The notes beneath the pieces are model-generated. The model had not been told where the DNA came from and made no database searches. It saw only the letters and a list, made by a program, of their open reading frames with translations. A program made the position numbers and the translations under genes. A stretch of DNA of 22,287 nucleotides from a virus, in the IMG/VR virus record IMGVR_UViG_3300021961_000705, positions 1 through 22,287 of that record; one strand, given 5' to 3'. Each line of letters begins with the position of its first letter. Positions within the stretch are counted from its first letter, which is position 1. Positions 14,913 to 20,847 of the stretch are shown one piece after another.

Positions 14913-15350
14913 TTAAGACACAGTAATTTGCCAAGTGATGCTCATCGCATCGTCTGCGCCTTTGTTAACAACAGCAAATACAGTACGGCAAAGCATAACA
15001 CCGCCGGTGGGGTCGTTAAATAAACCTGCTTCTGTAACCGCACCAGTACCAGTACCGGCGGGGAAATCGCCTACATAAGTGACCACAGCACCAGATGAAG
15101 TATCTGAAGTCAAAGCAACGCGGCCCAACTCGCTACCAAGGTTTGTGTTTCCTGCAGCGGCGGCTGATGTACCAGCACCGACAGCCATGTGGCTCATCTG
15201 AGTGGGCGTGCCAACCATCGCAGCAGCAATAAATTCTTTACCTGATGTAACCACCAAGTTCTTAATATTTTGCTCTTGCTTAAGGACACCGTTTTTATCA
15301 AAGACCTTAATCGCTACTGCGCCGGTCACCTTCAAGTTCTCTTGGAACAT
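14913..15350 (-). CDS. Tail-type structural protein (145 aa)
   Basis: A 145-aa beta-rich protein. The N-terminal part has AIKVFDKNGVLKQEQNIKNL and the core has MSHMAVGAGTSAAAAGNTNL followed by GSELGRVALTSDTS, then ITWQITVS at the end. The pattern M-A-V-G-x-G-T-x-x-x-x-x-x-x-T-x-L-G-x-E-x-x-R is one I know from small phage tail or baseplate structural proteins. AGGAG lies six bases upstream of the ATG and covers the stop of the 18-residue-repeat gene. It directly precedes the long fibre gene (14 nt apart) and may form the collar or anchor for it; that is inference. Confidence 0.8.
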   Translation of the reverse strand: MFQENLKVTGAVAIKVFDKNGVLKQEQNIKNLVVTSGKEFIAAAMVGTPTQMSHMAVGAGTSAAAAGNTNLGSELGRVALTSDTSSGAVVTYVGDFPAGTGTGAVTEAGLFNDPTGGVMLCRTVFAVVNKGADDAMSITWQITVS

Positions 15351-15359
15351 GATTTACTC

Positions 15360-16484
15360 CTATAAATATCGGGAGTCCCCGACGTAGTCTTCTGCGAAAT
15401 AGGTCGGGTCGCAGTAACCCTGACTGACAAGCCCAAAACTTTCTGAAACAGAAAAAACGTCAGACAGAACTGGACTAACCAATATGGTAGCATTATCGCT
15501 CAATAGCGCAACGTTTGCTACTGTTCGCTCCCACACAAACGCAATACCGTCCCCCGCGCCAAAGTTGTCGTTTAGGGCGAAAGCGTCGTCGAAATAACGA
15601 ACATAGATGAGCGTTGGGGTGAGAATATCGGTAATAAACGTCTCATCAGCAAGACCTTTGCCAACGTCCAAAGTAGCGTCATCTGGAACAGACAGCGTAT
15701 CTTGAAGCGGCTTTAAAAACTCATAGCTAGAGGCCTCCGCCGCCACTATGGTGTCATCCACTGGCTTACTCAGCTCAAACGTAGAGTCTTCAGAAATAGA
15801 GAAGCTGTCAGCGAGCGGCTTACTGAAATCTAAAACCGGAGCGTCGGATATAGAGAGGCCGTCAGCTACTGGCTTTACAAACCCCTTTTCTGTGGCTTCA
15901 GTAACAGAAGTAGTATCGGAAATAGGCTTGACGGTCGAAAACGCAGCGGCGTCAGCTACCCATACCTCGTCAAAAGCGCGGCGCGCTACGTCAAGAGTGT
16001 CGCTATCCTGCAGGGAGATGCTATCTTGCGTAGGGCCTTTAGTAAAATCAAAAGCGGCGGAACTACCTAAAGCGACCGCGTCAGACAGCCCTTTTTGCGC
16101 CCGTACCGTCGAAAAATCGCTAGTGGCAAAGCTATCCGTAGCTGAGCGGCTAAAAGCCAACGAAGCTGAGTCTATAGCAGAAATAGTATCGGTGCGCAGC
16201 TTAGCGAGCGTAAACTGCTTGCCTTCTACTACGGCCACAGCATCTATGACATACTTATACAGCCCCGTGTAGTCAATGGTAGTCGCGACAGCGAAGCTAA
16301 TGTAATCAAGCTGCGCGGCAGGTACAGAGTATGTAAGGTCGCTGCTTAGAAGCGTGTAATTTGTCTGCGCGACTGGAGATACAGCGGTGACGCCAGCTAC
16401 AGGCGCAACAATAGAGACACTCAGCCTCGGCTTTACGATCTGAGCGGAAGCGCTAGGGCTAACAATGGTTAGCCTAGTCGCCAT
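15360..16484 (-). CDS. Repeat protein of tandem 18-residue units, tail region (374 aa)
   Basis: Residues 1-90 form a beta-rich head (AQTNYTLLSSDLTYSV, IDYTGLYKYVIDAVAVVEGK). Residues 91-285 consist of about eleven units of 17-19 residues, most exactly 18, with consensus F-x-KP-L/V-x-D-[ST]-x-S-[IV]-x-[DE]-x-x-x-x-[DE] (for example FSKPLADSFSISEDSTFE). The C-terminal part has one more weak unit and the conserved-looking end GYCDPTYFAEDYVGDSRYL. The regular D-S-hydrophobic spacing suggests a beta-solenoid or elongated rod. It is coupled to the BppU-like gene by a one-base overlap (TAATG at 16482-16486) and followed by tail and fibre genes. A structural linker between adaptor and fibres is a reasonable guess; I know no tested function. 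Confidence 0.85.
   Translation of the reverse strand: MATRLTIVSPSASAQIVKPRLSVSIVAPVAGVTAVSPVAQTNYTLLSSDLTYSVPAAQLDYISFAVATTIDYTGLYKYVIDAVAVVEGKQFTLAKLRTDTISAIDSASLAFSRSATDSFATSDFSTVRAQKGLSDAVALGSSAAFDFTKGPTQDSISLQDSDTLDVARRAFDEVWVADAAAFSTVKPISDTTSVTEATEKGFVKPVADGLSISDAPVLDFSKPLADSFSISEDSTFELSKPVDDTIVAAEASSYEFLKPLQDTLSVPDDATLDVGKGLADETFITDILTPTLIYVRYFDDAFALNDNFGAGDGIAFVWERTVANVALLSDNATILVSPVLSDVFSVSESFGLVSQGYCDPTYFAEDYVGDSRYL
15630..16214 (-). repeat. Array of ~54-bp coding repeats (about eleven 18-residue units)
   Basis: The central part of the 374-aa gene encodes tandem units of mostly 18 residues. The units at residues 185-274 are the most regular, each with a KP near the start and an Asp-Ser/Thr step. 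DNA identity is modest, so the array is old and kept at protein level. Confidence 0.85.
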
Positions 16485-16816
16485 TAGAAGTCCTCGCGAA
16501 CTTTAAAGCGTAGGGTATCGTAGACTGTCTGGATTTGCCCGTCGCTAAACGTAATCTCGATCTCGCCTTCATAATCACCAGCATCACCAGCCAACATTTC
16601 TGGTGCAGAAGCTGGGTAGAAAACGCACACGCCATTAGGGCCGTCCGTGACCGTACCAGTAACAGTTGCAGTAAGCGTTGTAGCGCCTAAAGCGCGGAAC
16701 TTCAAAACAGGAGTAGCGCCTGTAAGTCCAATAGCAGACCCAGTCGTTTCGTCTGTCAGGGTGCAGACAATAGCAGGGCGGGTATCACCTTGGACTAGTT
16801 TGATCTTATCTACCAT
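16484..16816 (-). CDS. BppU N-terminal-like immunoglobulin-fold protein (110 aa)
   Basis: The start IKLVQGDTRPAIVCTLTD, the middle PVLKFRALGATTLTATVTG, the segment GVCVFYP, and the ending DYEGEIEITFSDGQIQTVYD then LRFKV follow the BppU N-terminal/Ig-like domain (DUF2479) known from baseplate upper proteins of siphoviruses. Here it is a stand-alone 110-aa protein, about one domain long. It is translated just after the 202-aa adaptor-like gene (9 nt apart) and is coupled to the repeat protein by TAATG. It could link the tail or adaptor to the repeat protein and fibres. Partner assignment is inference from gene order. Confidence 0.85.
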   Translation of the reverse strand: MVDKIKLVQGDTRPAIVCTLTDETTGSAIGLTGATPVLKFRALGATTLTATVTGTVTDGPNGVCVFYPASAPEMLAGDAGDYEGEIEITFSDGQIQTVYDTLRFKVREDF

Positions 16817-16825
16817 AACGCTTCC

Positions 16826-17434
16826 TTAAGCAGCCGGAGCCATAGTCACACTATGTTTGACACCGCGCATGTCACGAATACGAGCGCGAGAGATGGCTTG
16901 CTCGTATTGTTTTTTGTTGTACTCAGCCATGCTTACGTCTGTCCAATCCTTACCGGGGATAGCAGCTAGACGAGCAATAGTTCCGCAAATAATAGCGTCT
17001 GCCCATGTCTCGTAAATCCAATCTTCAACACCAGTGGCTGTACGGCTAGGCTTCAGGACACCGGTAAGGCGTAGATGAACACGGGAGTCCGGAATAGGGA
17101 ACAGGCGAATGGAATTATCGGACTGAATCCAATAGTGAGTAGGATTACCCCTATCGTACCGCCGATCATTGGGGATCATGCGAATATCAGTATGCTGCAG
17201 CGCCATATTATCAACGACAACGGATGTCACTGCTTCTACAAAAACATCAGCGCTGAGGTCGTACTCAACGATGCCGGGGGCTGTAAAAATAGGATCAATG
17301 TCGTCGCGCCAAAGGTGCGTCTGCGCAAAGAAATCCGCTGCTGTAATAGCAAGGTATGTTTTAACAGTGATGTCAGGGCAGCCCGGAATGTGGGGCTTCA
17401 CCAATGGTAAGAAGTCATCCCACACTTTTGCCAT
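16826..17434 (-). CDS. Second head-tail adaptor / tail tubular-like protein (202 aa)
   Basis: A 202-aa protein with an alpha-helical start (MAKVWDDFLPLVKPHIPGCP), a helix with AADFFAQTHLWRDDIDPI, a beta-rich centre (IVEYDLSADVFVEAVTSVVV, then IRLFPIPDSRVHLRLTGVLK), and helical C-terminal segments around DWIYETWADAIICGTIARLA. Helix-beta-helix order of this size fits the adaptor/tail-tubular-A type in short-tailed phages, and the gene sits immediately after another adaptor-like gene. It overlaps that gene's stop by one base (TAATG at 17432-17436), so the two are probably made in fixed ratio and act together below the portal. The exact family is not certain to me. Confidence 0.7.
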   Translation of the reverse strand: MAKVWDDFLPLVKPHIPGCPDITVKTYLAITAADFFAQTHLWRDDIDPIFTAPGIVEYDLSADVFVEAVTSVVVDNMALQHTDIRMIPNDRRYDRGNPTHYWIQSDNSIRLFPIPDSRVHLRLTGVLKPSRTATGVEDWIYETWADAIICGTIARLAAIPGKDWTDVSMAEYNKKQYEQAISRARIRDMRGVKHSVTMAPAA

Positions 17435-18111
17435 TATGCAACTCCGGGTTGTGACGCTGCCTCGACCTGACCTTTACCAGTTAATGCAGCTTGGAACGCT
17501 TGCAGGTGCGCTACAGCTCGTTGAGAATTACCTGCATACTCTGCGTCTTTGCTGTAAGCGCGATACAGAATGTAGTCAAGGATCGCACCAGCGTAACTAT
17601 CATCAACGCTAATTGTGTCGGTAGTCAGGGGGTTTCCTAACTCAACTTCTGTGAGAGAGTGACCTTGCGGTACAGACGAGTACACAATCTCTAGTTGTGC
17701 AGTAGCAGCCGCGGGAGGATACACCAAAAATTCTTTGGGTAAGCGCGGGTCAAACATGTAGTGTTGAACCGTCACAACTGGCGTGTCACCATACCACGTA
17801 CTACGCTGGTCATCAAGCATGTTTCGGTTGGTTAGACGGATCGCGCTTTTATCAGAAGCAGCAGCGACGTTACGCACAACATCAATCAAACGCAGGGCGC
17901 TAGAAAATACAGAAGTGACGTTTTGGCGAGGACCTACTGCGCAAGTGAAAGTGCCTGTCTGCGTATTCGCGTCCGGGCGCAAATTGATAATGTCTCGGTA
18001 CGAATCATTCAACCACAACTGCAGCTCGGTGAGCGGCCATCGGACAGAGGTTGTGTCTTGCAGTAACGTTTTAGCACGTGCTACTACTTCTACGACTTTA
18101 ACTGCGGCCAT
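17434..18111 (-). CDS. Head-tail adaptor-like protein, DUF6682-like (225 aa)
   Basis: The opening AAVKVVEVVARAKTLLQDTT followed by VRWPLTELQLWLNDSYRDI matches what I recall of the DUF6682 phage family. The centre has DPRLPKEFLVYPPAAATAQL and the end DDSYAGAILDYILYRAYSKD, again typical. Such proteins are placed after the capsid gene and, in my reading, act as portal-ring adaptors closing the head. GAGG lies before the ATG and overlaps the stop of the 90-aa gene. It is followed by the 202-aa gene with a one-base overlap. Confidence is good for a connector role and moderate for the family name. Confidence 0.75.
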   Translation of the reverse strand: MAAVKVVEVVARAKTLLQDTTSVRWPLTELQLWLNDSYRDIINLRPDANTQTGTFTCAVGPRQNVTSVFSSALRLIDVVRNVAAASDKSAIRLTNRNMLDDQRSTWYGDTPVVTVQHYMFDPRLPKEFLVYPPAAATAQLEIVYSSVPQGHSLTEVELGNPLTTDTISVDDSYAGAILDYILYRAYSKDAEYAGNSQRAVAHLQAFQAALTGKGQVEAASQPGVA

Positions 18112-18119
18112 AACTTACC

Positions 18120-18392
18120 TCATTCTTTAGAAACGTCAACATCGACGCGTAGACCCACTGCTTCTGACACAGATTCTACAGCAGCCGCAAACTTTTTGCG
18201 AGTTTTTACAGGAACCGCTTCAGCGACTACTACATTAGACTGCTCGTTAGCCAAAACTTGGCCTTTTTCGGTTAGTTGCCAGTCTTGCCCTTCGAGTTTG
18301 GCGAGAACGACAATTTCGCCGTTGATCGTGGCACGGATTTTGTGGCCCAAAATTTGGCCGTTAAGCCGCTTCATCAAATCTAACGGATTCAT
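18120..18392 (-). CDS. Small protein after the capsid gene (90 aa), unknown
   Basis: A 90-aa protein starting MNPLDLMKRLNGQILGHKIR. It has a short beta core (ATINGEIVVLAKLEGQDWQL) and an acidic helical tail with VESVSEAVGLRVDVDVSKE. GGAG lies five bases before the ATG. The gene begins right after the terminator that follows the capsid gene and ends 8 nt before the adaptor start. Decoration, capsid-stabilising or connector roles are possible. I recognise no family, so no function is proposed. Confidence 0.75.
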   Translation of the reverse strand: MNPLDLMKRLNGQILGHKIRATINGEIVVLAKLEGQDWQLTEKGQVLANEQSNVVVAEAVPVKTRKKFAAAVESVSEAVGLRVDVDVSKE

Positions 18393-18401
18393 AGTTTCTC
18401 C

Positions 18402-18434
18402 AAAAAGACAGAGAGGGGGCCTAGCGCCCCCTCT
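18402..18434 (-). terminator. Intrinsic terminator after the major capsid gene
   Basis: On the minus strand AGAGGGGGC pairs with GCCCCCTCT (nine perfect base pairs, 18426-18434 with 18412-18420) around a 5-base loop. A run of five T follows four to five bases later (18406-18402). It starts 12 bases after the capsid stop codon. This is the classic site for a terminator that trims capsid transcripts or lowers expression of the genes behind. Confidence 0.88.
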
Positions 18435-18446
18435 TCTTAGCCGCTA

Positions 18447-19448
18447 TTAGGTAGCGGAACCGACTTGAGCAACGACCAGAGCTTCTGGCTTAGTCACTTT
18501 GCGGCCATAGACAGCCAAACCGCGAACGATGTCGCCAAAGTCTGTCTGGTTACGCAGGGGCTCAGTCTTGTTGATGGTCATGGCGAAAGACACAGCGGCC
18601 TTAGTACCAGCAACCATCGTACGACGGGCTTTAGCATCGGTCAATGAAGCGCCGGTAGCGGTAGCAGACAAACCAGCAACCAATGCCTTAGCTGCTGCAC
18701 CTTTGGGCAACAGGTTAGACACATAGACGCTGAAGCGGTCCAACATACCGATCTTACCAGAGCGGATGGTGCTTGAGTTATCGCCAGAGAAGTACGCCTG
18801 AGCGATGCTTGATTGCATCAACAGGTGACGGTCGTAGGGCGACAAGATCAGGAAGCGGCCATCTTCAGGCACGTTCTGCTCGTCCAAGGCTGTAGACATG
18901 CGAAGGATAGCCTTTAACACGTTCTCAGGGGTAGCTTGGTCGATAGGAGCGGTGTCTGTGCCCAAGTTGTAGGCAGCGGAGATAGCACCAGCAGTAGCGC
19001 CTTCGTTGGCAGCGGCAGGGCCTTCGGTCACGAAGCTGTTGAAGAACACTTCGTTTTCGATAGCGATTTTCAACTGCTTAGCAGCATCTTCCGTGAACAT
19101 GTTCATCAAAGACATGTCTGACTGATAAGCCAAAACGTCGTTGACTTGCACACCAAAGTATTTACCTTTGTTGACTTGCATGTCTTGGAAAATGGGCTCA
19201 GGCACTTCGTAGCTCAAGCTCTGACCAGCGGTGTAGTCAGAGATGCTGATTGAAGGAGCCAAACGGATACGCACGGTATCGCCTTGGTTCTTCAACTCGC
19301 CTTCGTAGTCAGTGTTAGTGACTTCTGACAGCATGGTGTTCTGGTAGAACTTGGCAAGCAGCTTGCCGGACCACAGGGTGGGGATAAATGCGCCAGAGTA
19401 AGACTGGCTAGTGGCGAAATCGCCAGTGACGGGATAAACAGCAGCCAT
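18447..19448 (-). CDS. Major capsid protein (333 aa)
   Basis: Placed directly after the scaffold gene and preceded by the best Shine-Dalgarno in the window (AAGGAGG, five bases from ATG), which fits the most abundant virion protein. The length (333 aa) is close to T7-type coats. The N-arm carries GDFATSQSYSGAFIPTLWSG; then come a charged segment DYEGELKNQGDTVRIRLAPS, the spine-helix region FTEDAAKQLKIAIENEVFFN, and RFLILSPYDRHLLMQS, a typical peptide of the A-domain in HK97-fold coats. The ending has ALVVAQVGSAT. No delta domain is visible at the start, consistent with a separate scaffold protein. Followed by an intrinsic terminator. Confidence 0.93.
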   Translation of the reverse strand: MAAVYPVTGDFATSQSYSGAFIPTLWSGKLLAKFYQNTMLSEVTNTDYEGELKNQGDTVRIRLAPSISISDYTAGQSLSYEVPEPIFQDMQVNKGKYFGVQVNDVLAYQSDMSLMNMFTEDAAKQLKIAIENEVFFNSFVTEGPAAANEGATAGAISAAYNLGTDTAPIDQATPENVLKAILRMSTALDEQNVPEDGRFLILSPYDRHLLMQSSIAQAYFSGDNSSTIRSGKIGMLDRFSVYVSNLLPKGAAAKALVAGLSATATGASLTDAKARRTMVAGTKAAVSFAMTINKTEPLRNQTDFGDIVRGLAVYGRKVTKPEALVVAQVGSAT

Positions 19449-19471
19449 TTTGGCCTCCTTAAAAGTTTAAA

Positions 19472-19492
19472 ACAGGTTGGTTAGACACCTGT
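19472..19492 (-). other. Hairpin in the capsid gene leader
   Basis: ACAGGT and ACCTGT (six base pairs, 9-base loop) lie between the scaffold stop and the capsid ribosome-binding site, followed by TTTT. The stem is short for a terminator; it may be an RNA-stability or processing element at the 5' side of the capsid cistron, or chance. Confidence 0.35.
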
Positions 19493-19499
19493 ATATAGG

Positions 19500-20468
19500 T
19501 TACGCGGTAACGCGATTCTCCATATACGCGGCATCAATTTCAGCTTCAAGTTTACGAGCCGCTTCAATGTCACCTCGACCACCCAAATCAGCCGCCTTTT
19601 TAAACATAGCCTCAATCTGCTTTACAGAATAAGTCTTGCCTTTTGGCTGAACTGGTGCGGTGTTAGTAGCACTGCGGTTCGGTTGAATCTGACGCTCTAG
19701 CTCTTCGTTTGGACCTTTTGGTTGCGGTGCGGGAGCAATGCCTTGTTTAAACATACTCACGTAATACGCAACGCCTTCGGCATCGCCTCGGTTGAACGCT
19801 TCTTGCGCCACAGTCATTCGAGGGGCTCGAATCAGAGGATCAACTTCGTTAAGCCAAGCGATCCATTTAGGGTCGGCGTTAACTTGGTCAAAATCCGGCA
19901 CCATACGGTGCAGTCTCTGCTCAAAGCTAGCTTCAGAAACTTGTGAACCGGTCTTTGTCAACTGCTCGCGCAGGACATCGTTGTCGGATCGGAGTTTCTC
20001 AAGCTCCTCTTGGAACTCTTGCGCCACTTCGCGGGCTACCTTGCGTTGTACCTCAATAAGGTCCTCGCCAAAGGCTTGGACATCATCATCAGTAACCAGT
20101 TTCTTTCGCTCTTTAGGCTTCGGTGCTTCTTCAGCTTTAGGCTTCTCCAGCTCTTTCATCTGAGCCTTCAATTCCTTCAACTGAGCATGCAATCGGGGAA
20201 CTTCCGCATCGTACATCCCTTGCAGGGTACGGTACTTCTGTTGCCACGTTTCCTCTTCCTGTGGATCGACTTCCACTGGGTTAGACGGTTCTACCTTCGG
20301 TTGTTCTGTCGCTTTAGGTTCTTCAGCTACAGGCGTGGGCTCTGTTGACTGCTCTTCGGCTTTGGGCTCCTCCGTAGAGGGGCTTTTGTCCTCTTGCTCT
20401 TTAGCCAACTGCGCTTCCAGCGCTTCTAAATCCTTAATCGTCTTCTCAACTTGTTTAGGCAATGCCAT
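19500..20468 (-). CDS. Scaffolding protein (322 aa)
   Basis: A very charged, helical protein of typical scaffold composition. Residues 1-30 form a helix, residues 30-75 are an acidic proline/glutamate/threonine-rich region (PTPVAEEPKATEQPKVEPS), and residues 75-185 contain long coiled-coil stretches (VPRLHAQLKELKAQMKELEK, ARE-VAQEFQEELEKLRSD). The C-terminal part has MVPDFDQVNADPKWIAWL and a final helical pair with KQIEAMFKKAADLGGRGDIE. Scaffold proteins guide capsid assembly and leave before DNA packaging; the C-terminus usually contacts the coat. AAGGGA precedes the ATG. It lies between the portal and coat genes, as expected. No protease motif is seen. Confidence 0.9.
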   Translation of the reverse strand: MALPKQVEKTIKDLEALEAQLAKEQEDKSPSTEEPKAEEQSTEPTPVAEEPKATEQPKVEPSNPVEVDPQEEETWQQKYRTLQGMYDAEVPRLHAQLKELKAQMKELEKPKAEEAPKPKERKKLVTDDDVQAFGEDLIEVQRKVAREVAQEFQEELEKLRSDNDVLREQLTKTGSQVSEASFEQRLHRMVPDFDQVNADPKWIAWLNEVDPLIRAPRMTVAQEAFNRGDAEGVAYYVSMFKQGIAPAPQPKGPNEELERQIQPNRSATNTAPVQPKGKTYSVKQIEAMFKKAADLGGRGDIEAARKLEAEIDAAYMENRVTA

Positions 20469-20549
20469 CTTAATTTCCCTTTTCGCTCCAACTCTGCTCT
20501 GGGCTCCTACTGCGGTCTGCCGTTTGCATAATGGTTTGCTTCGGTTTAC

Positions 20550-20573
20550 AAAAATGCGGGTTATTTAACCCGC
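20550..20573 (-). terminator. Intrinsic terminator overlapping the 80-aa gene's stop codon
   Basis: The minus strand reads GCGGGTT, loop AAAT, AACCCGC, then A and five T (20573-20550). The seven-pair stem is five pairs GC. The TAA of the 80-aa gene (20563-20561) is formed by the loop and the second stem arm, so the gene's end and the terminator are one element. It separates the 80-aa gene from the scaffold gene. Confidence 0.88.
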
Positions 20574-20803
20574 TCGACTATCTCGGACGATTTTTCAACC
20601 GCTTCGAGAAAATCTTGAAGAACTTCAGCTCGACCTTGCAGGCGGTGAATCATTACCGTATCGTCAGCCATTACTAAGGCGTTTTTAGCCTCGTCTAGCT
20701 TAGATCGGAAAAGTCCTACCAGCGCTGCGTTTTCCGGCTGCTTGCAGCGTAGTAACGCTTGCATCTGCTGCCTGTCAGGCTTAGGTCCGATAAAAATCCT
20801 CAT
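20561..20803 (-). CDS. Small helical protein between portal and scaffold (80 aa), possible autonomous cassette gene
   Basis: The 80-aa product begins MRIFIGPKPDRQQMQALLRC and is otherwise helical, with VGLFRSKLDEAKNALV and HRLQGRAEVLQDFLEAVEK, a likely two-helix coiled coil. It has no signal peptide or obvious DNA-binding helix-turn-helix. It sits alone between a near-consensus promoter (-10 hexamer about 10 bases before the ATG) and an intrinsic terminator on its stop codon. A transcript from that promoter would be nearly leaderless for this ATG. The in-frame ATG at 20764 has AGG six bases upstream and would give 67 residues. I recall similar small genes beside phage portals but no function. 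It may simply be a head-assembly accessory, despite its separate signals. Confidence 0.75.
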   Translation of the reverse strand: MRIFIGPKPDRQQMQALLRCKQPENAALVGLFRSKLDEAKNALVMADDTVMIHRLQGRAEVLQDFLEAVEKSSEIVERVK

Positions 20804-20812
20804 GTGCTCAAT

Positions 20813-20841
20813 TTTATAGCAACTTGTTACTAATGTGTCAA
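20813..20841 (-). promoter_or_regulatory. Near-consensus sigma70 promoter before the 80-aa gene
   Basis: On the minus strand a perfect -35 TTGACA (20841-20836) is followed by exactly 17 bases and a -10 TATAAA (20818-20813, five of six), with the extended -10 TGC directly ahead. The predicted start of transcription is near 20805-20807, only a few bases before the ATG at 20803. This is by far the strongest promoter-like signal I found in the window. Confidence 0.78.
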
Positions 20842-20847
20842 CAAGTT
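20821..20847. promoter_or_regulatory. 8-bp dyad overlapping the promoter (possible operator)
   Basis: AACTTGTT (20821-20828) and AACAAGTT (20840-20847) form perfect inverted arms 11 bases apart (19-bp centre to centre, roughly two helical turns). On the minus strand one arm runs into the -35 hexamer and the other ends at the extended -10, so a dimeric repressor bound here would block the promoter. It also covers the portal stop codon and could be an RNA hairpin instead. Confidence 0.5.

Noticed and set aside
15748-16272. A 174-codon plus-strand open frame opposite the 18-residue repeats
   Set aside because: It mirrors the repeat array in the opposite frame, so its length and periodicity come from the repeats on the coding strand.
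20474-20549. A promoter for scaffold and capsid genes between terminator and scaffold start
   Set aside because: The best candidate (TTGTAA, 15 bases, TATGCA) matches poorly in both boxes and spacing, so no promoter is annotated.
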